Assembly (NCBI RefSeq): GCF_051132615.1
Contig: NZ_CP152375.1
Span: 248,001 to 312,000 of the forward strand
Length of the DNA: 64,000 bases
Direction of reading: 5' to 3'
From: G051132615 sp051132615
Lineage (GTDB): Bacteria > Pseudomonadota > Gammaproteobacteria > Burkholderiales > Neisseriaceae
A program made the position numbers and the translations under genes. This document shows, one piece after another, positions 8,758-17,265 of the stretch. The notes under the pieces are model-generated. The model did no database searches and had not been told where the DNA came from. It was given only the letters and a program-made list of their open reading frames with translations. The stretch's first letter is position 1. Every line of letters begins with the position of its first letter.

Positions 8758-9093
8758 TTATGTCCGAGTAATGGCACAGGGCGAATAATTTAACAAACGC
8801 TCTAGCGTACTGACAACTTGAGTAAGAGATTCTTCTACCGCTCCTACTGAACCATAAAGGACAACAGCCCCAGTAAAACGATCAAGAAAGCCTATTTGAA
8901 CATCAGCTGCTTTAGTGGCCACATCTGCAGCAATCATCGCGGTTTCTCCCGGAGTCAAAGTAAGAATACCAATTGCTTCTGCTCCAGGCACACCTATTTT
9001 TTTGCCTAAATCATCAGTTGGATGAGCAATCAGATGTGCCAAGGTAACTTGTTTACCTGGAACGAATTCCTGAATGATCCGTTCTTTATCCAT
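8758..9093 (-). CDS. eutS: EutS, shell protein and first gene of the eut operon
   Basis: BMC-domain shell protein of 111 residues that forms bent hexamers helping to curve the microcompartment shell (E. coli EutS is also 111). The N-terminal MDKERIIQEFVPGKQVTLAH and the segment GVPGAEAIGILTLTPGETAM identify it. It is the first eut gene, so its upstream region must hold the operon promoter. AGAGGG is the ribosome site, and it sits inside a 15-base palindrome (9103-9117) that could hide it in the transcript. Confidence 0.95.
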   Translation of the reverse strand: MDKERIIQEFVPGKQVTLAHLIAHPTDDLGKKIGVPGAEAIGILTLTPGETAMIAADVATKAADVQIGFLDRFTGAVVLYGSVGAVEESLTQVVSTLERLLNYSPCAITRT

Positions 9094-9392
9094 TTTACAA
9101 CCCTCTTAACTTAAGAGTTTCAAATACTATCTTATACTGATAGCCACTATATTTATATAGGTTAGTGTAAAACCCCGTATATGGGTTAACAAAAATTGGA
9201 AAAAAATTTCCCGTTACCTTCCCATATAATTGCAAATATACTCTACTTTACAGATTGTGCAAGATCAAACATTAGAAAATTTTAAACAAAAAAATAAAAC
9301 TTAATAGATATTATTTACAATGTATATAATGATAACATGTGATATTGATACTGCATTGATTAAAGTCAACCTCTTTTCAAGGAAGCCTACCC
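9094..9392. promoter_or_regulatory. Divergent eutS / pncC intergenic region
   Basis: 299 bases of AT-rich DNA between the eut operon and pncC. It holds CTCTTAA-C-TTAAGAG (9103-9117, over the eutS ribosome site), AACCC-7-GGGTT (9171-9187) and GGAAA-4-TTTCC (9198-9211). A TATAAT at 9325-9330 could serve pncC, but no good -35 lies before it. I could not assign a convincing sigma70, sigma54 or cobalamin-riboswitch signal for eutS. The operon regulator (EutR-like or otherwise) is not in the window. Confidence 0.5.
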
Positions 9393-9872
9393 ATGAACCT
9401 CTCCCTGCCCTCTTTGTTCCAATTGCTTAGAACAAGTTCTCTAAAAATAACTTGCGCTGAATCATGTACAGGTGGCTTACTGGCAGGAAAATTAACCGAA
9501 GTTTCTGGAAGCTCTCAATGGTTTGAAATGGGCTTTGTCACATACAGCAATCAAGCAAAACACCTACTATTATCCGTACAAGAAAATACACTATTACAAT
9601 ATGGAGCCGTCAGCGAAGAAACCGCTAAAGAAATGGCGCTTGGGGCTAAACAAAAAGCGTCTGCAGATATTGCCCTTTCAATAACAGGTATTGCGGGGCC
9701 AACAGGAGCCACAAAAACCAAACCAGTTGGCACTGTTTGTTTTGGAATAAGCTGCGCCACATTCACTCAAACGTACACCTGTCATTTTAATGGAAATAGA
9801 AACATGGTTAGAGAACAAGCAGTAGCGTTCGCTCTTAACTTATTACTGGAAACATTGAAAACATTACACTAA
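9393..9872 (+). CDS. pncC: PncC/CinA C-terminal domain, NMN amidohydrolase
   Basis: Stand-alone CinA C-terminal domain of 159 residues, which deamidates nicotinamide mononucleotide to nicotinic acid mononucleotide in pyridine nucleotide salvage. Seen: the CAESCTGGLL motif near residue 21, the IALSITGIAGPTGATKTKPVG region near 93-113 (substrate and catalytic loop), and a C-terminal helix. The N-terminal molybdopterin-binding half of full CinA is absent, which is normal for PncC. AAGGAAG lies eight bases before the ATG. The gene is alone, diverging from the eut operon, and marks the end of the accessory block. Confidence 0.92.
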   Translation: MNLSLPSLFQLLRTSSLKITCAESCTGGLLAGKLTEVSGSSQWFEMGFVTYSNQAKHLLLSVQENTLLQYGAVSEETAKEMALGAKQKASADIALSITGIAGPTGATKTKPVGTVCFGISCATFTQTYTCHFNGNRNMVREQAVAFALNLLLETLKTLH

Positions 9873-10398
9873 AAAATTATTTTATTTTTCTAGTCAAATT
9901 GCCACCACCCGCTATCCTCTTAGAGTAGAAGGTTCATTCACAGAATACTGACTTAAATAGTGCACAAGATTTATTCCATTTCACCAACTCAAATGATTCA
10001 CTTTTATTTTTGTAAACAATTCTGACATAAAACATAATAATTACTTACTTTAAATGACAAAGCTTTCCTACATCTTACCTAAACAAAAACAAAAGATCAT
10101 ATTTTTTCTTTAAAAAAAACAATCATTTTTACAAAAATAACTTTACAATATTTTGCTTCCTAATCACAAAAAAAGCTAAACATATAACTTTCATTTTAAA
10201 GTGAAAAAAAATACAGATAAAACAATTAGTTTTAAAAAAACCAGGACTATGAAAATTTTTTTTCATAAATTTCAAATTATTATATATAATTAGCATGAAA
10301 ATCTTTTATCTAAATAAATATAATTTTTTCTCTTGAAATAGTTGATTAGCAGCCCTCAAAACGTTAAACTGTACTGTTAAAAGTGATAATATCCGACT
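9873..10398. other. AT-rich gene-free gap before minC
   Basis: 526 bases with no credible gene on either strand. The sequence is very AT-rich, with A-runs and T-runs throughout 10080-10330. It holds no tRNA-like fold or obvious terminator that I could see. The right end carries the likely minC promoter (10342-10370). The A/T runs could give DNA curvature or bind H-NS-like proteins. Confidence 0.5.
10342..10370 (+). promoter_or_regulatory. Candidate sigma70 promoter of minCDE
   Basis: TTGATT (10342-10347), 17-base spacer, TAAACT (10365-10370): four of six matches in each box. Transcription would start about 22 bases before the minC ATG. A GATAAT at 10384-10389 is an alternative that would give an almost leaderless transcript. 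Assigned by eye only. Confidence 0.35.
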
Positions 10399-11256
10399 AT
10401 GAGAGAAACTGCTGCTATTTTTGATATCAAGTCAACCCGATTAGATGTATTGGTTGTGGTTCTAAAAGACGCAAACACAGAGTTGCTAAATGCTGCTTTG
10501 TATAAGCGCTTTGGAAAAATGCAAGACGCATCAAGCGTACCATTATTGTTAGAGCTCACCCGATTTAAAAAACCAGAAGATATTTCTCTTGAACATGTTC
10601 TACCCATATTCAAACAATATAACTTGAATATCATTGGTATTCGGCATATTGATCAGCAGTTTCAAACATTAGCAACAAAATATGGTTTGGCTTTCTATTT
10701 ATCATCCAACACGAAAGAGCAGCAACCACAACATGCTGAACAAAAAAAGGATGAAATTAAACCACACGAGAAAATAGAAGCACAAAAAATAGAGCCAGAA
10801 AAAACGGTAATGGAAAATATCCCTGCTAAAGAGCTTTCAAACAAGGAGCCTCCAGAGGTTTCTATTCAAAAAAATAAAATAACACCATCAGAAAAAAAAC
10901 GTGCACAGCCTGAAATCAGAACGACAATGGTTGTCGATAAACCTGTAAGGACTGGGCAACAAATATATGCAAAAAATGCAGATTTAATTGTTTTAGAAAT
11001 GGTCAGTGCTGGAGCAGAAATTCTGGCAGATGGCAATATCCATGTCTATGCGCCCTTGCGTGGCCGTGCATTGGCAGGTGTAAAAGGTGATAAAAAAGCA
11101 CGCATTTTTGTGCAATGTATGCAAGCAGAGTTGGTTTCTGTAGCAGGTGTATATCGAACAATTGAGCAAAATCTTCCTCAAGATATTGCCAATAAAGCAG
11201 CTCAGATTTTTGTAGAACAAGACAAACTTGTCATTAAAGCGTTAAACGTAAAATAA
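10399..11256 (+). CDS. minC: MinC, division-site inhibitor
   Basis: Inhibits FtsZ ring assembly away from mid-cell, working with MinD at the membrane. 285 residues, longer than E. coli MinC (231) because of a charged, Lys/Glu/Gln-rich linker at about residues 110-180. The N-terminal domain (1-105, starting MRETAAIFDIKST) binds FtsZ. The C-terminal beta-helix domain (about 185-285) carries GAEILADGNIHVYAPLRGRA, the MinD-binding and dimerisation face. Its ribosome site is weak. It is the first gene of minC-minD-minE, separated from minD by 15 bases. Confidence 0.95.
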   Translation: MRETAAIFDIKSTRLDVLVVVLKDANTELLNAALYKRFGKMQDASSVPLLLELTRFKKPEDISLEHVLPIFKQYNLNIIGIRHIDQQFQTLATKYGLAFYLSSNTKEQQPQHAEQKKDEIKPHEKIEAQKIEPEKTVMENIPAKELSNKEPPEVSIQKNKITPSEKKRAQPEIRTTMVVDKPVRTGQQIYAKNADLIVLEMVSAGAEILADGNIHVYAPLRGRALAGVKGDKKARIFVQCMQAELVSVAGVYRTIEQNLPQDIANKAAQIFVEQDKLVIKALNVK

Positions 11257-11271
11257 ATAAAGGAATAGATT

Positions 11272-12084
11272 GTGGCAAAAATTATCGTTGTGACTTCAGG
11301 AAAAGGTGGTGTGGGCAAAACCACAAGCAGTGCCAGCGTTGCTTCAGGCTTGGCATTAAAAGGACATAAAACTGCCGTTATTGATTTTGATGTAGGTTTA
11401 CGAAACCTTGACTTAATTATGGGCTGTGAACGAAGAGTTGTTTATGATCTTATTAATGTTGCCAATGGTGAAGCAACACTGAATCAAGCCCTGATTAAAG
11501 ACAAACACTGCGATAATTTATATATTCTTCCTGCATCACAAACACGTGATAAAGATGCGCTCAGTCAAGAAGGCGTTGAAAAAGTATTAAATGAATTAGT
11601 GAATGAGTTAGGATTTGAATTTGTTATTTGTGACTCTCCTGCAGGTATCGAAAAAGGTGCCCTAATGGCGCTTTATTTTGCGGATGAAGCCATTATTACA
11701 ACTAACCCTGAAGTTTCTAGCGTACGTGATTCTGACCGTATTCTAGGTATTCTTGCCAGCAAAAGCAAAAAAGCAGAAAAAGGCGAAGAAATAAAAGAGC
11801 ATTTATTGATTACCCGCTATTCTCCAGAAAGGGTTGATAAAGGAGAAATGCTCTCTGTGGAAGATATTTGCGATATTTTACGTATTCCTTTAATTGGTGT
11901 TATTCCCGAATCTCAAACGGTTTTACAAGCCTCTAATGCGGGCTCTCCTGCTATCCATATGACAGAGTCTGATGTGGCACTGGCTTATCAAGATGTGGTT
12001 GCACGATTACTTGGAGAGAACCGTCCTATGCGCTTTTTAGAAGCCGATAAAAAAGGATTTCTAAAACGCCTATTTGGAGGATAA
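11272..12084 (+). CDS. minD: MinD, division-site ATPase
   Basis: Membrane-associated ParA/MinD-family ATPase of 270 residues that recruits MinC to the membrane and oscillates with MinE. The deviant Walker A KGGVGKTT is at residues 10-17 with the signature lysine at 11. The C-terminal amphipathic membrane helix ends FLKRLFGG. It starts at GTG (11272) with AAAGGA nine bases upstream; no ATG fits. Length and order agree with Neisseria and E. coli. minE begins three bases after its stop. Confidence 0.97.
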   Translation: MAKIIVVTSGKGGVGKTTSSASVASGLALKGHKTAVIDFDVGLRNLDLIMGCERRVVYDLINVANGEATLNQALIKDKHCDNLYILPASQTRDKDALSQEGVEKVLNELVNELGFEFVICDSPAGIEKGALMALYFADEAIITTNPEVSSVRDSDRILGILASKSKKAEKGEEIKEHLLITRYSPERVDKGEMLSVEDICDILRIPLIGVIPESQTVLQASNAGSPAIHMTESDVALAYQDVVARLLGENRPMRFLEADKKGFLKRLFGG

Positions 12085-12087
12085 CTG

Positions 12088-12348
12088 ATGTCAATTATTG
12101 AAAAACTTTTTGGTAAAAGACAAAAGTCTGCTTCTTTGGCTAGAGAACGTTTGCAAATTATTATTGCACAAGAACGTAATCAATCTCAAAGCACACCAGA
12201 CTATTTACCTACTTTGCAACGTGAACTAATGGAAGTATTGTCTAAATACGTTCAAGTTTCTCCAGAAGACATTCGTGTGACTCATGAGAAACAAGATGGT
12301 GTTGACGTACTTGAAGTGAATATTGTTCTACCCGAAAATAAGGAGTAA
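12088..12348 (+). CDS. minE: MinE, topological specificity factor
   Basis: An 86-residue partner of MinD that stimulates its ATPase and confines MinC/MinD to the poles. Seen: the N-terminal membrane-targeting MSIIEKLFGKR, the MinD-binding helix SLARERLQIIIAQERNQS at about 15-32, and the C-terminal beta dimerisation domain ending LEVNIVLPENKE. The GGAGG ribosome site is formed by the end of minD. oxyR starts three bases after its stop, so all four genes probably share a transcript. Confidence 0.96.
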   Translation: MSIIEKLFGKRQKSASLARERLQIIIAQERNQSQSTPDYLPTLQRELMEVLSKYVQVSPEDIRVTHEKQDGVDVLEVNIVLPENKE

Positions 12349-12351
12349 TAC

Positions 12352-13272
12352 ATGACTCTCACTGAACTGAGATATATCATTGCTGTAGCGCAGGAAAAAC
12401 ACTTTGGACGAGCGGCACAACGTTGTTTTGTTAGCCAGCCAACCTTATCCATTGCCATAAAAAAACTAGAAGAGGAGCTCAATGTTTCTCTGTTTGACCG
12501 AAGCAGCTCTGAAATTATTACCACCAGTGTCGGTGAGCGAATTATTGCTCAAGCACAACGTGTTTTAGATGAAGCAGATCTAGTCAAACAACTGGCTAGT
12601 GAAGAGCAAGATGAATTAGACGGCACATTAAAATTAGGACTTATTTTTACTGTTGCACCTTATTTATTACCTAAACTGATCTTATCTTTAAAAGAAAAAG
12701 CACCTGAAATGCGTTTATCTTTAGAAGAAAGCTATACACAAAACTTAACTGAAAACCTAAAAAATGGTGATTTGGATGCAATTGTTGTGGCAGAACCGTT
12801 TCATGAAGCAGGTATTGTGACCCATCCGCTTTATGATGAACCTTTTTTTGTCATTGTCCCCAAAGGCCATCATTTTGAAGATCGCGATTATGTGACCACA
12901 AAAGAAATTTCAAAAGAAAAAGTCTTGTTATTGACTGAAGGCAATTGTATGCGGGATCAAGTGCTGGAAAGCTGCCAAGAATTAGCCAGTAGACAAAGTA
13001 TTATGGGCTTAAGCAGCACATTACAAGGCAGCTCGATTAACACCATTCGTCACATGGTTGCCAGTGGTTTAGCAATCAGTATTTTACCAGCAACCTCTCT
13101 AACCGATAATGATCATTTATTTTTCTCTATTATCCCATTTAAGAGCCCAGCGCCAATACGCCGAGTTGTGCTAGCAGCACGAAGACACTTTGTACATCCT
13201 AAAGCATTAGAGGTTGTTAAAGAAGCCATTTTAGATTCTCACTTAACTGGCGTGACTTTTATCAGAGAATAA
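12352..13272 (+). CDS. oxyR: OxyR, peroxide-sensing LysR regulator
   Basis: LysR-type activator/repressor of 306 residues. The helix-turn-helix occupies about residues 1-60 (MTLTELRYIIAVAQEKHFG at the start), and the sensor domain follows. The redox cysteines fall at 199 and 208 in LTEGNCMRDQVLESC, the same numbers and spacing as the disulfide pair of E. coli OxyR, so peroxide sensing is well supported. AAGGAG lies just upstream. Attachment to minCDE is a Neisseria-like arrangement. A strong two-way terminator follows at 13292-13320. Confidence 0.96.
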   Translation: MTLTELRYIIAVAQEKHFGRAAQRCFVSQPTLSIAIKKLEEELNVSLFDRSSSEIITTSVGERIIAQAQRVLDEADLVKQLASEEQDELDGTLKLGLIFTVAPYLLPKLILSLKEKAPEMRLSLEESYTQNLTENLKNGDLDAIVVAEPFHEAGIVTHPLYDEPFFVIVPKGHHFEDRDYVTTKEISKEKVLLLTEGNCMRDQVLESCQELASRQSIMGLSSTLQGSSINTIRHMVASGLAISILPATSLTDNDHLFFSIIPFKSPAPIRRVVLAARRHFVHPKALEVVKEAILDSHLTGVTFIRE

Positions 13273-13291
13273 AATTGTTCTTATGACATTA

Positions 13292-13320
13292 AAAAGCAGA
13301 TGATTTAATCATCTGCTTTT
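13292..13320. terminator. Bidirectional terminator, oxyR / putA
   Basis: Perfect 13-bp stem AAAAGCAGATGAT / ATCATCTGCTTTT with a 3-base loop. It carries A-runs and T-runs on both sides, so it can stop transcripts from oxyR (plus) and putA (minus). Confidence 0.9.
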
Positions 13321-13335
13321 TATTTTAATGACACA

Positions 13336-16300
13336 CTACTCTGCCATTGCCATCAAGCTGGCATTTCCTCCAGCCGCAGTAGTATTAATACTGATACTGG
13401 TCTCGTCAAATAATTGTAAAAAATTGACTTCTTCTGTTGCATCAACAATAAGTGTAATCGGCCCTTTCCTTTTTGCCACAGCAAGTTTTACTTCAACAGG
13501 AACATCTTTAACAGTTAGCCAAAAATAAGCTGGATTATCTAAAGGGTCATGAAATATCTTAACCCAATTAGGGAAATAATGAGCAAAAGATGCTAGTTCG
13601 GATTGGGAGTCGACCCACACACAACTTCCTGCCGCTAATACAGCAATAAAAACTTTTAGTGAAGTTGCTATATCTGCTTGTCCATAAATTAAGATATTAT
13701 TTCGACTACGTAATTTTAATAAATTATCCTCGCCTGTTGGCCCAACCAACTTTAATGTTGTCAGTAATAAATTTTGATTAAAACAATGAACTTCCTGTTT
13801 CAATATCTCTTTAGACTCCATACTTAGAAATGAATAATCATCACAATGAGCCAATAATTGCGTTAACTGTGGGATTTCATTTAAGGTGGAGACGTCACTA
13901 AATTGATTAGACAAAGCCCATTGTTTTAATTTGGTTAATCTTTGTAAATAAAAAACTCCACCTGCTTTTGGGCCTGTTCCAGATAAACCATGCCCACCAA
14001 AAGGTTGAACACCTACAACAGCACCTACAATATTACGATTAATATAAATATTACCTGCTTCAACTTTACGGCAGATTGTGTCAATAGTCTGATTGATTCG
14101 ACTATGAACCCCATGCGTCAAAGCAAAACCTGTTTGATTAATCTGTTCAAGCACATTGTCTAGATTCGATGCTTGATAACGCACCACATGTAAAACTGGG
14201 CCAAAAACTTCTTTTGTTAATTCTGACAAATCTGATAATTCAAACAAAATGGGAGCAATATAAGTACCCTGATGAGCATATTGAGGCAACTCTATCTGAT
14301 GATATGCCTTTGCATATAATTTCATCTGCTTAATATGATTTAATAGGTTTTCTTGTGCTTCTTGATCAATAACAGGGCCAACATCTGTGTTGAATAAAGA
14401 AGGATTGCCAACAACCAACTCATTCATTGCGCCTTTAATCATATGTAAAAGCTTATCGGCAATATCCTCTTGAATAAACAATACACGTAAAGCAGAGCAA
14501 CGTTGTCCAGCAGAATCAAAAGCGGACTGCAACACATCAATCACGACCTGTTCTGGTAAGGCAGAGCTGTCTACAATCATGGCATTTTGACCACCTGTCT
14601 CAGCAATTAATACTGGTTGCTCTGATCGTTTGGCTAAATTATGGTTAATACTCTTAGCAACCGAAGTTGACCCAGTAAAAATCACACCATCTACTAAAGG
14701 ACAAGATGTTAACGCTTCACCAACAATTTCTCCTGTACCTAATAATAACTGTACTGCTGCTTTGGGTACCCCTGCTTGATGCAATAAATTGATGGCAAAA
14801 TGTGCAATTAAACTGGTTTGCTCTGCTGGTTTGGCCAATACAGCATTGCCAGCAGCTAAACTGGATACTACTTCTCCGACAAAAATAGCCAATGGAAAAT
14901 TCCAAGGACTAATTGCCACCACCACACCTAAAGGTTGATGCGTGTCATTATTGAAAGACTCCTCCACTTGATTTGCATAGTAACGGCAAAAGTCAACCGC
15001 CTCTCTTACTTCTGCAACAGCATTACTGAAGGTTTTACCTGCTTCTCGGACAGCCAACATCATGATGACGGCCATATTATTTTCCAATAAATCCGCAAAT
15101 TGTCTAATCACTTTAGCTCTATGTTCAGGTACAGTATCTGCCCATTCTGACTGAAATTGTTTGGCCTTTTCCACAGCCTGAATGACTAGTTGATGATCCA
15201 TTAAAAATGCGACCTGCCCCACAATATCTTCATGATTAGCTGGATTATGAACATTCTGCCATTGTTGAATATCTTCCTCTACATCTGCAATTAAAGAGCT
15301 TGCCTGATATTTTTGTTCTATTGCTTCATTTAACTGTGTTTGTAAAAGCGCTAATTGAATTTCATTACTTAAGTCCATACCTCGAGAATTGGCTCTTTTT
15401 GAGCCATATAAATTTCTGGGCAAAGGTAATTTACTATGACTCTGACCACCATACTTACTGGCTTCTTCAATAGGGCTTTCAATTAATTCATCAATACTTA
15501 CTTGCTCATCAACAATACGGTTGACAAAAGAACTATTGGCTCCATTTTCTAATAAACGCCGAACAAGATATGCCAACAGAGTTTCATGTGTACCAACTGG
15601 TGCATAAATTCGACAACGTTTATCTAGATTTTCTGAACCAACCACTTGATCATAAAGTGTTTCCCCCATTCCATGTAAACATTGGAATTCAAAATCTTTT
15701 CCCTGAGCCAAATGATATACAGCAGCTAAGGTATAAGCATTATGTGTTGCAAACTGAGGAAAAATTTCTGCTTGGGCAAACAATAATTTTTTGGCACAAG
15801 CTATATAAGAAACATCTGTATATACTTTGCGGGTATACACTGGATAGCCTTCTAAACCATCTACTTGTGCTCTTTTAATTTCAGCATCCCAATAGGCACC
15901 CTTTACCAAACGAACCATAAAACGATGATGTGTACGTTTGGCTAAATCAATAAGGTAATCGATCACAAAAGGACAACGCTTTTGATAAGCCTGAACAACA
16001 ATACCAATACCATTGAACCCTGCTAAATCTTTATCTTGTGCTAACTTTTCAATTAAATCTAAAGACAGCTCTAATCGATCAGCCTCTTCTGCATCAATAT
16101 TTAATCCAATATCGTATTGTTTGGCTAAAACGAATAACTCTTTTAAACGTGGATATAACTCATCCATAACCCTCGTGTGTTGTGCGCGAGAATATCTTGG
16201 GTGAATGGCAGATAGTTTTACCGATATACCATTACCTTCATACACACCAGCTTGCTTAGCATCTTGTCCAATAGCATGAATAGCCTGAAGATAATCATTA

Positions 16301-16953
16301 AAATACCTGAGCGCATCTTCGTGGGTCATTGCAGCTTCACCAAGCATATCAAATGAAAAACGATAACCGCGCTTTTCACGCTCTTTGCCATTGGCCAAAG
16401 CCTCTTGAATAGTTTGCCCAGTGACAAACTGTTTACCAAGAATCCTCATCGCATAATCAACGCCACGACGAATTAAAGGCTCCCCACCTTTTGCCAAAAT
16501 ACGGGTTAAACTTGCAGCCAAGCCCTCTTCCTGATAAGAAGCAGTAAGTTTACCTGTAATTAACAATCCCCAAGAAGCAGCATTAACAAATAAAGAAGGG
16601 CTATGATTTAAATGACTTTTCCAATTACCTGTTGCCAATTTATCGCGAATCAACTGATCTTGCGTGGTTTTATCAGGAATACGCAGCAATGCCTCTGCCA
16701 AACACATTAAAGCAATCCCTTCTTCGCTGGACAAGGTAAACTCATGCATCAAAGCATCTACACCACTTGCCTTTGATCTATCTTGACGCACTTGAACCAC
16801 TAATTTTCGCGCCAACGATTGTATCTGTTTTTCTAAATCAACATTAAGTTTAGCCTGAGAGAGTATGTCTTGTACGGCAAGAGATTCATCTTGACGATAG
16901 GCTTGAGTGATTAGCTGACGCAATGGGGTTTGAGTGTGAGCAAAGTGGAACAT
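13336..16953 (-). CDS. putA: PutA, proline dehydrogenase / P5C dehydrogenase
   Basis: Two-enzyme protein of 1205 residues that oxidises proline to pyrroline-5-carboxylate (FAD) and then to glutamate (NAD+). The proline dehydrogenase barrel occupies roughly residues 120-480, with the LVRRLLENGANSSFVNRIVD motif at its end. The aldehyde dehydrogenase part runs from about 560 to 1000, with the active-site ETGGQNAMIVD and the catalytic cysteine in DSAGQRCSALRV. A C-terminal domain follows to 1205. The N-terminus starts MFHFAHTQTPLRQL and lacks the ribbon-helix-helix domain of enterobacterial PutA, so it cannot repress its own gene. AAGGA lies before the ATG. An inverted repeat at 17019-17040 is a candidate operator. 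Confidence 0.96.
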   Translation of the reverse strand: MFHFAHTQTPLRQLITQAYRQDESLAVQDILSQAKLNVDLEKQIQSLARKLVVQVRQDRSKASGVDALMHEFTLSSEEGIALMCLAEALLRIPDKTTQDQLIRDKLATGNWKSHLNHSPSLFVNAASWGLLITGKLTASYQEEGLAASLTRILAKGGEPLIRRGVDYAMRILGKQFVTGQTIQEALANGKEREKRGYRFSFDMLGEAAMTHEDALRYFNDYLQAIHAIGQDAKQAGVYEGNGISVKLSAIHPRYSRAQHTRVMDELYPRLKELFVLAKQYDIGLNIDAEEADRLELSLDLIEKLAQDKDLAGFNGIGIVVQAYQKRCPFVIDYLIDLAKRTHHRFMVRLVKGAYWDAEIKRAQVDGLEGYPVYTRKVYTDVSYIACAKKLLFAQAEIFPQFATHNAYTLAAVYHLAQGKDFEFQCLHGMGETLYDQVVGSENLDKRCRIYAPVGTHETLLAYLVRRLLENGANSSFVNRIVDEQVSIDELIESPIEEASKYGGQSHSKLPLPRNLYGSKRANSRGMDLSNEIQLALLQTQLNEAIEQKYQASSLIADVEEDIQQWQNVHNPANHEDIVGQVAFLMDHQLVIQAVEKAKQFQSEWADTVPEHRAKVIRQFADLLENNMAVIMMLAVREAGKTFSNAVAEVREAVDFCRYYANQVEESFNNDTHQPLGVVVAISPWNFPLAIFVGEVVSSLAAGNAVLAKPAEQTSLIAHFAINLLHQAGVPKAAVQLLLGTGEIVGEALTSCPLVDGVIFTGSTSVAKSINHNLAKRSEQPVLIAETGGQNAMIVDSSALPEQVVIDVLQSAFDSAGQRCSALRVLFIQEDIADKLLHMIKGAMNELVVGNPSLFNTDVGPVIDQEAQENLLNHIKQMKLYAKAYHQIELPQYAHQGTYIAPILFELSDLSELTKEVFGPVLHVVRYQASNLDNVLEQINQTGFALTHGVHSRINQTIDTICRKVEAGNIYINRNIVGAVVGVQPFGGHGLSGTGPKAGGVFYLQRLTKLKQWALSNQFSDVSTLNEIPQLTQLLAHCDDYSFLSMESKEILKQEVHCFNQNLLLTTLKLVGPTGEDNLLKLRSRNNILIYGQADIATSLKVFIAVLAAGSCVWVDSQSELASFAHYFPNWVKIFHDPLDNPAYFWLTVKDVPVEVKLAVAKRKGPITLIVDATEEVNFLQLFDETSISINTTAAGGNASLMAMAE

Positions 16954-17265
16954 CTCATTGTCCTTATTCTGGAAAATACTGCGAACAAAAAACCGTTATT
17001 ACTAGTATTTAATCATATTATTGTAGGACAGTCTACAATATATTTTCCAAATATCATTAAAAATACAGAATACATAAAATATAGGGATAATAATGATTAA
17101 AGAAAAAAATTATGCACATTATCCATAAAATTCTATAGTGTTAGATTTACCAAACCTCTTCCCATATTTTCTCCTCAATATAAGGTTTGGAACTTGCTTT
17201 TCATAAACAAATACGTCCATAATTAAATCGTTTTATTTTCAATCCACTTAAAAAAGAAGATCAAA
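16954..17265. promoter_or_regulatory. Divergent putA / lysC intergenic region
   Basis: 312 AT-rich bases holding the promoters of both genes. Seen: TATTGTAG-6-CTACAATA (17019-17040), about 66 bases from the putA start; CCAAACCT (17150-17157) with AGGTTTGG (17183-17190); and a possible lysC promoter TTGCTT (17194-17199), 18 bases, CATAAT (17218-17223). No small gene was found. Confidence 0.5.

Noticed and set aside
9166..9212. Possible ANTAR-type dual hairpin (EutV target) in the eutS leader
   Set aside because: The best stem has a 7-base loop, and the hexaloop reading lacks the G at position 4. No second matching hairpin with a terminator follows.
9094..9392. Cobalamin riboswitch upstream of eutS
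   Set aside because: No B12-box-like sequence or long conserved fold was recognised, and the gap is mostly simple AT-rich sequence.
15570..15878. 102-residue plus-strand ORF inside putA
   Set aside because: It is fully antisense to a strongly conserved part of putA and has no coding signs of its own.
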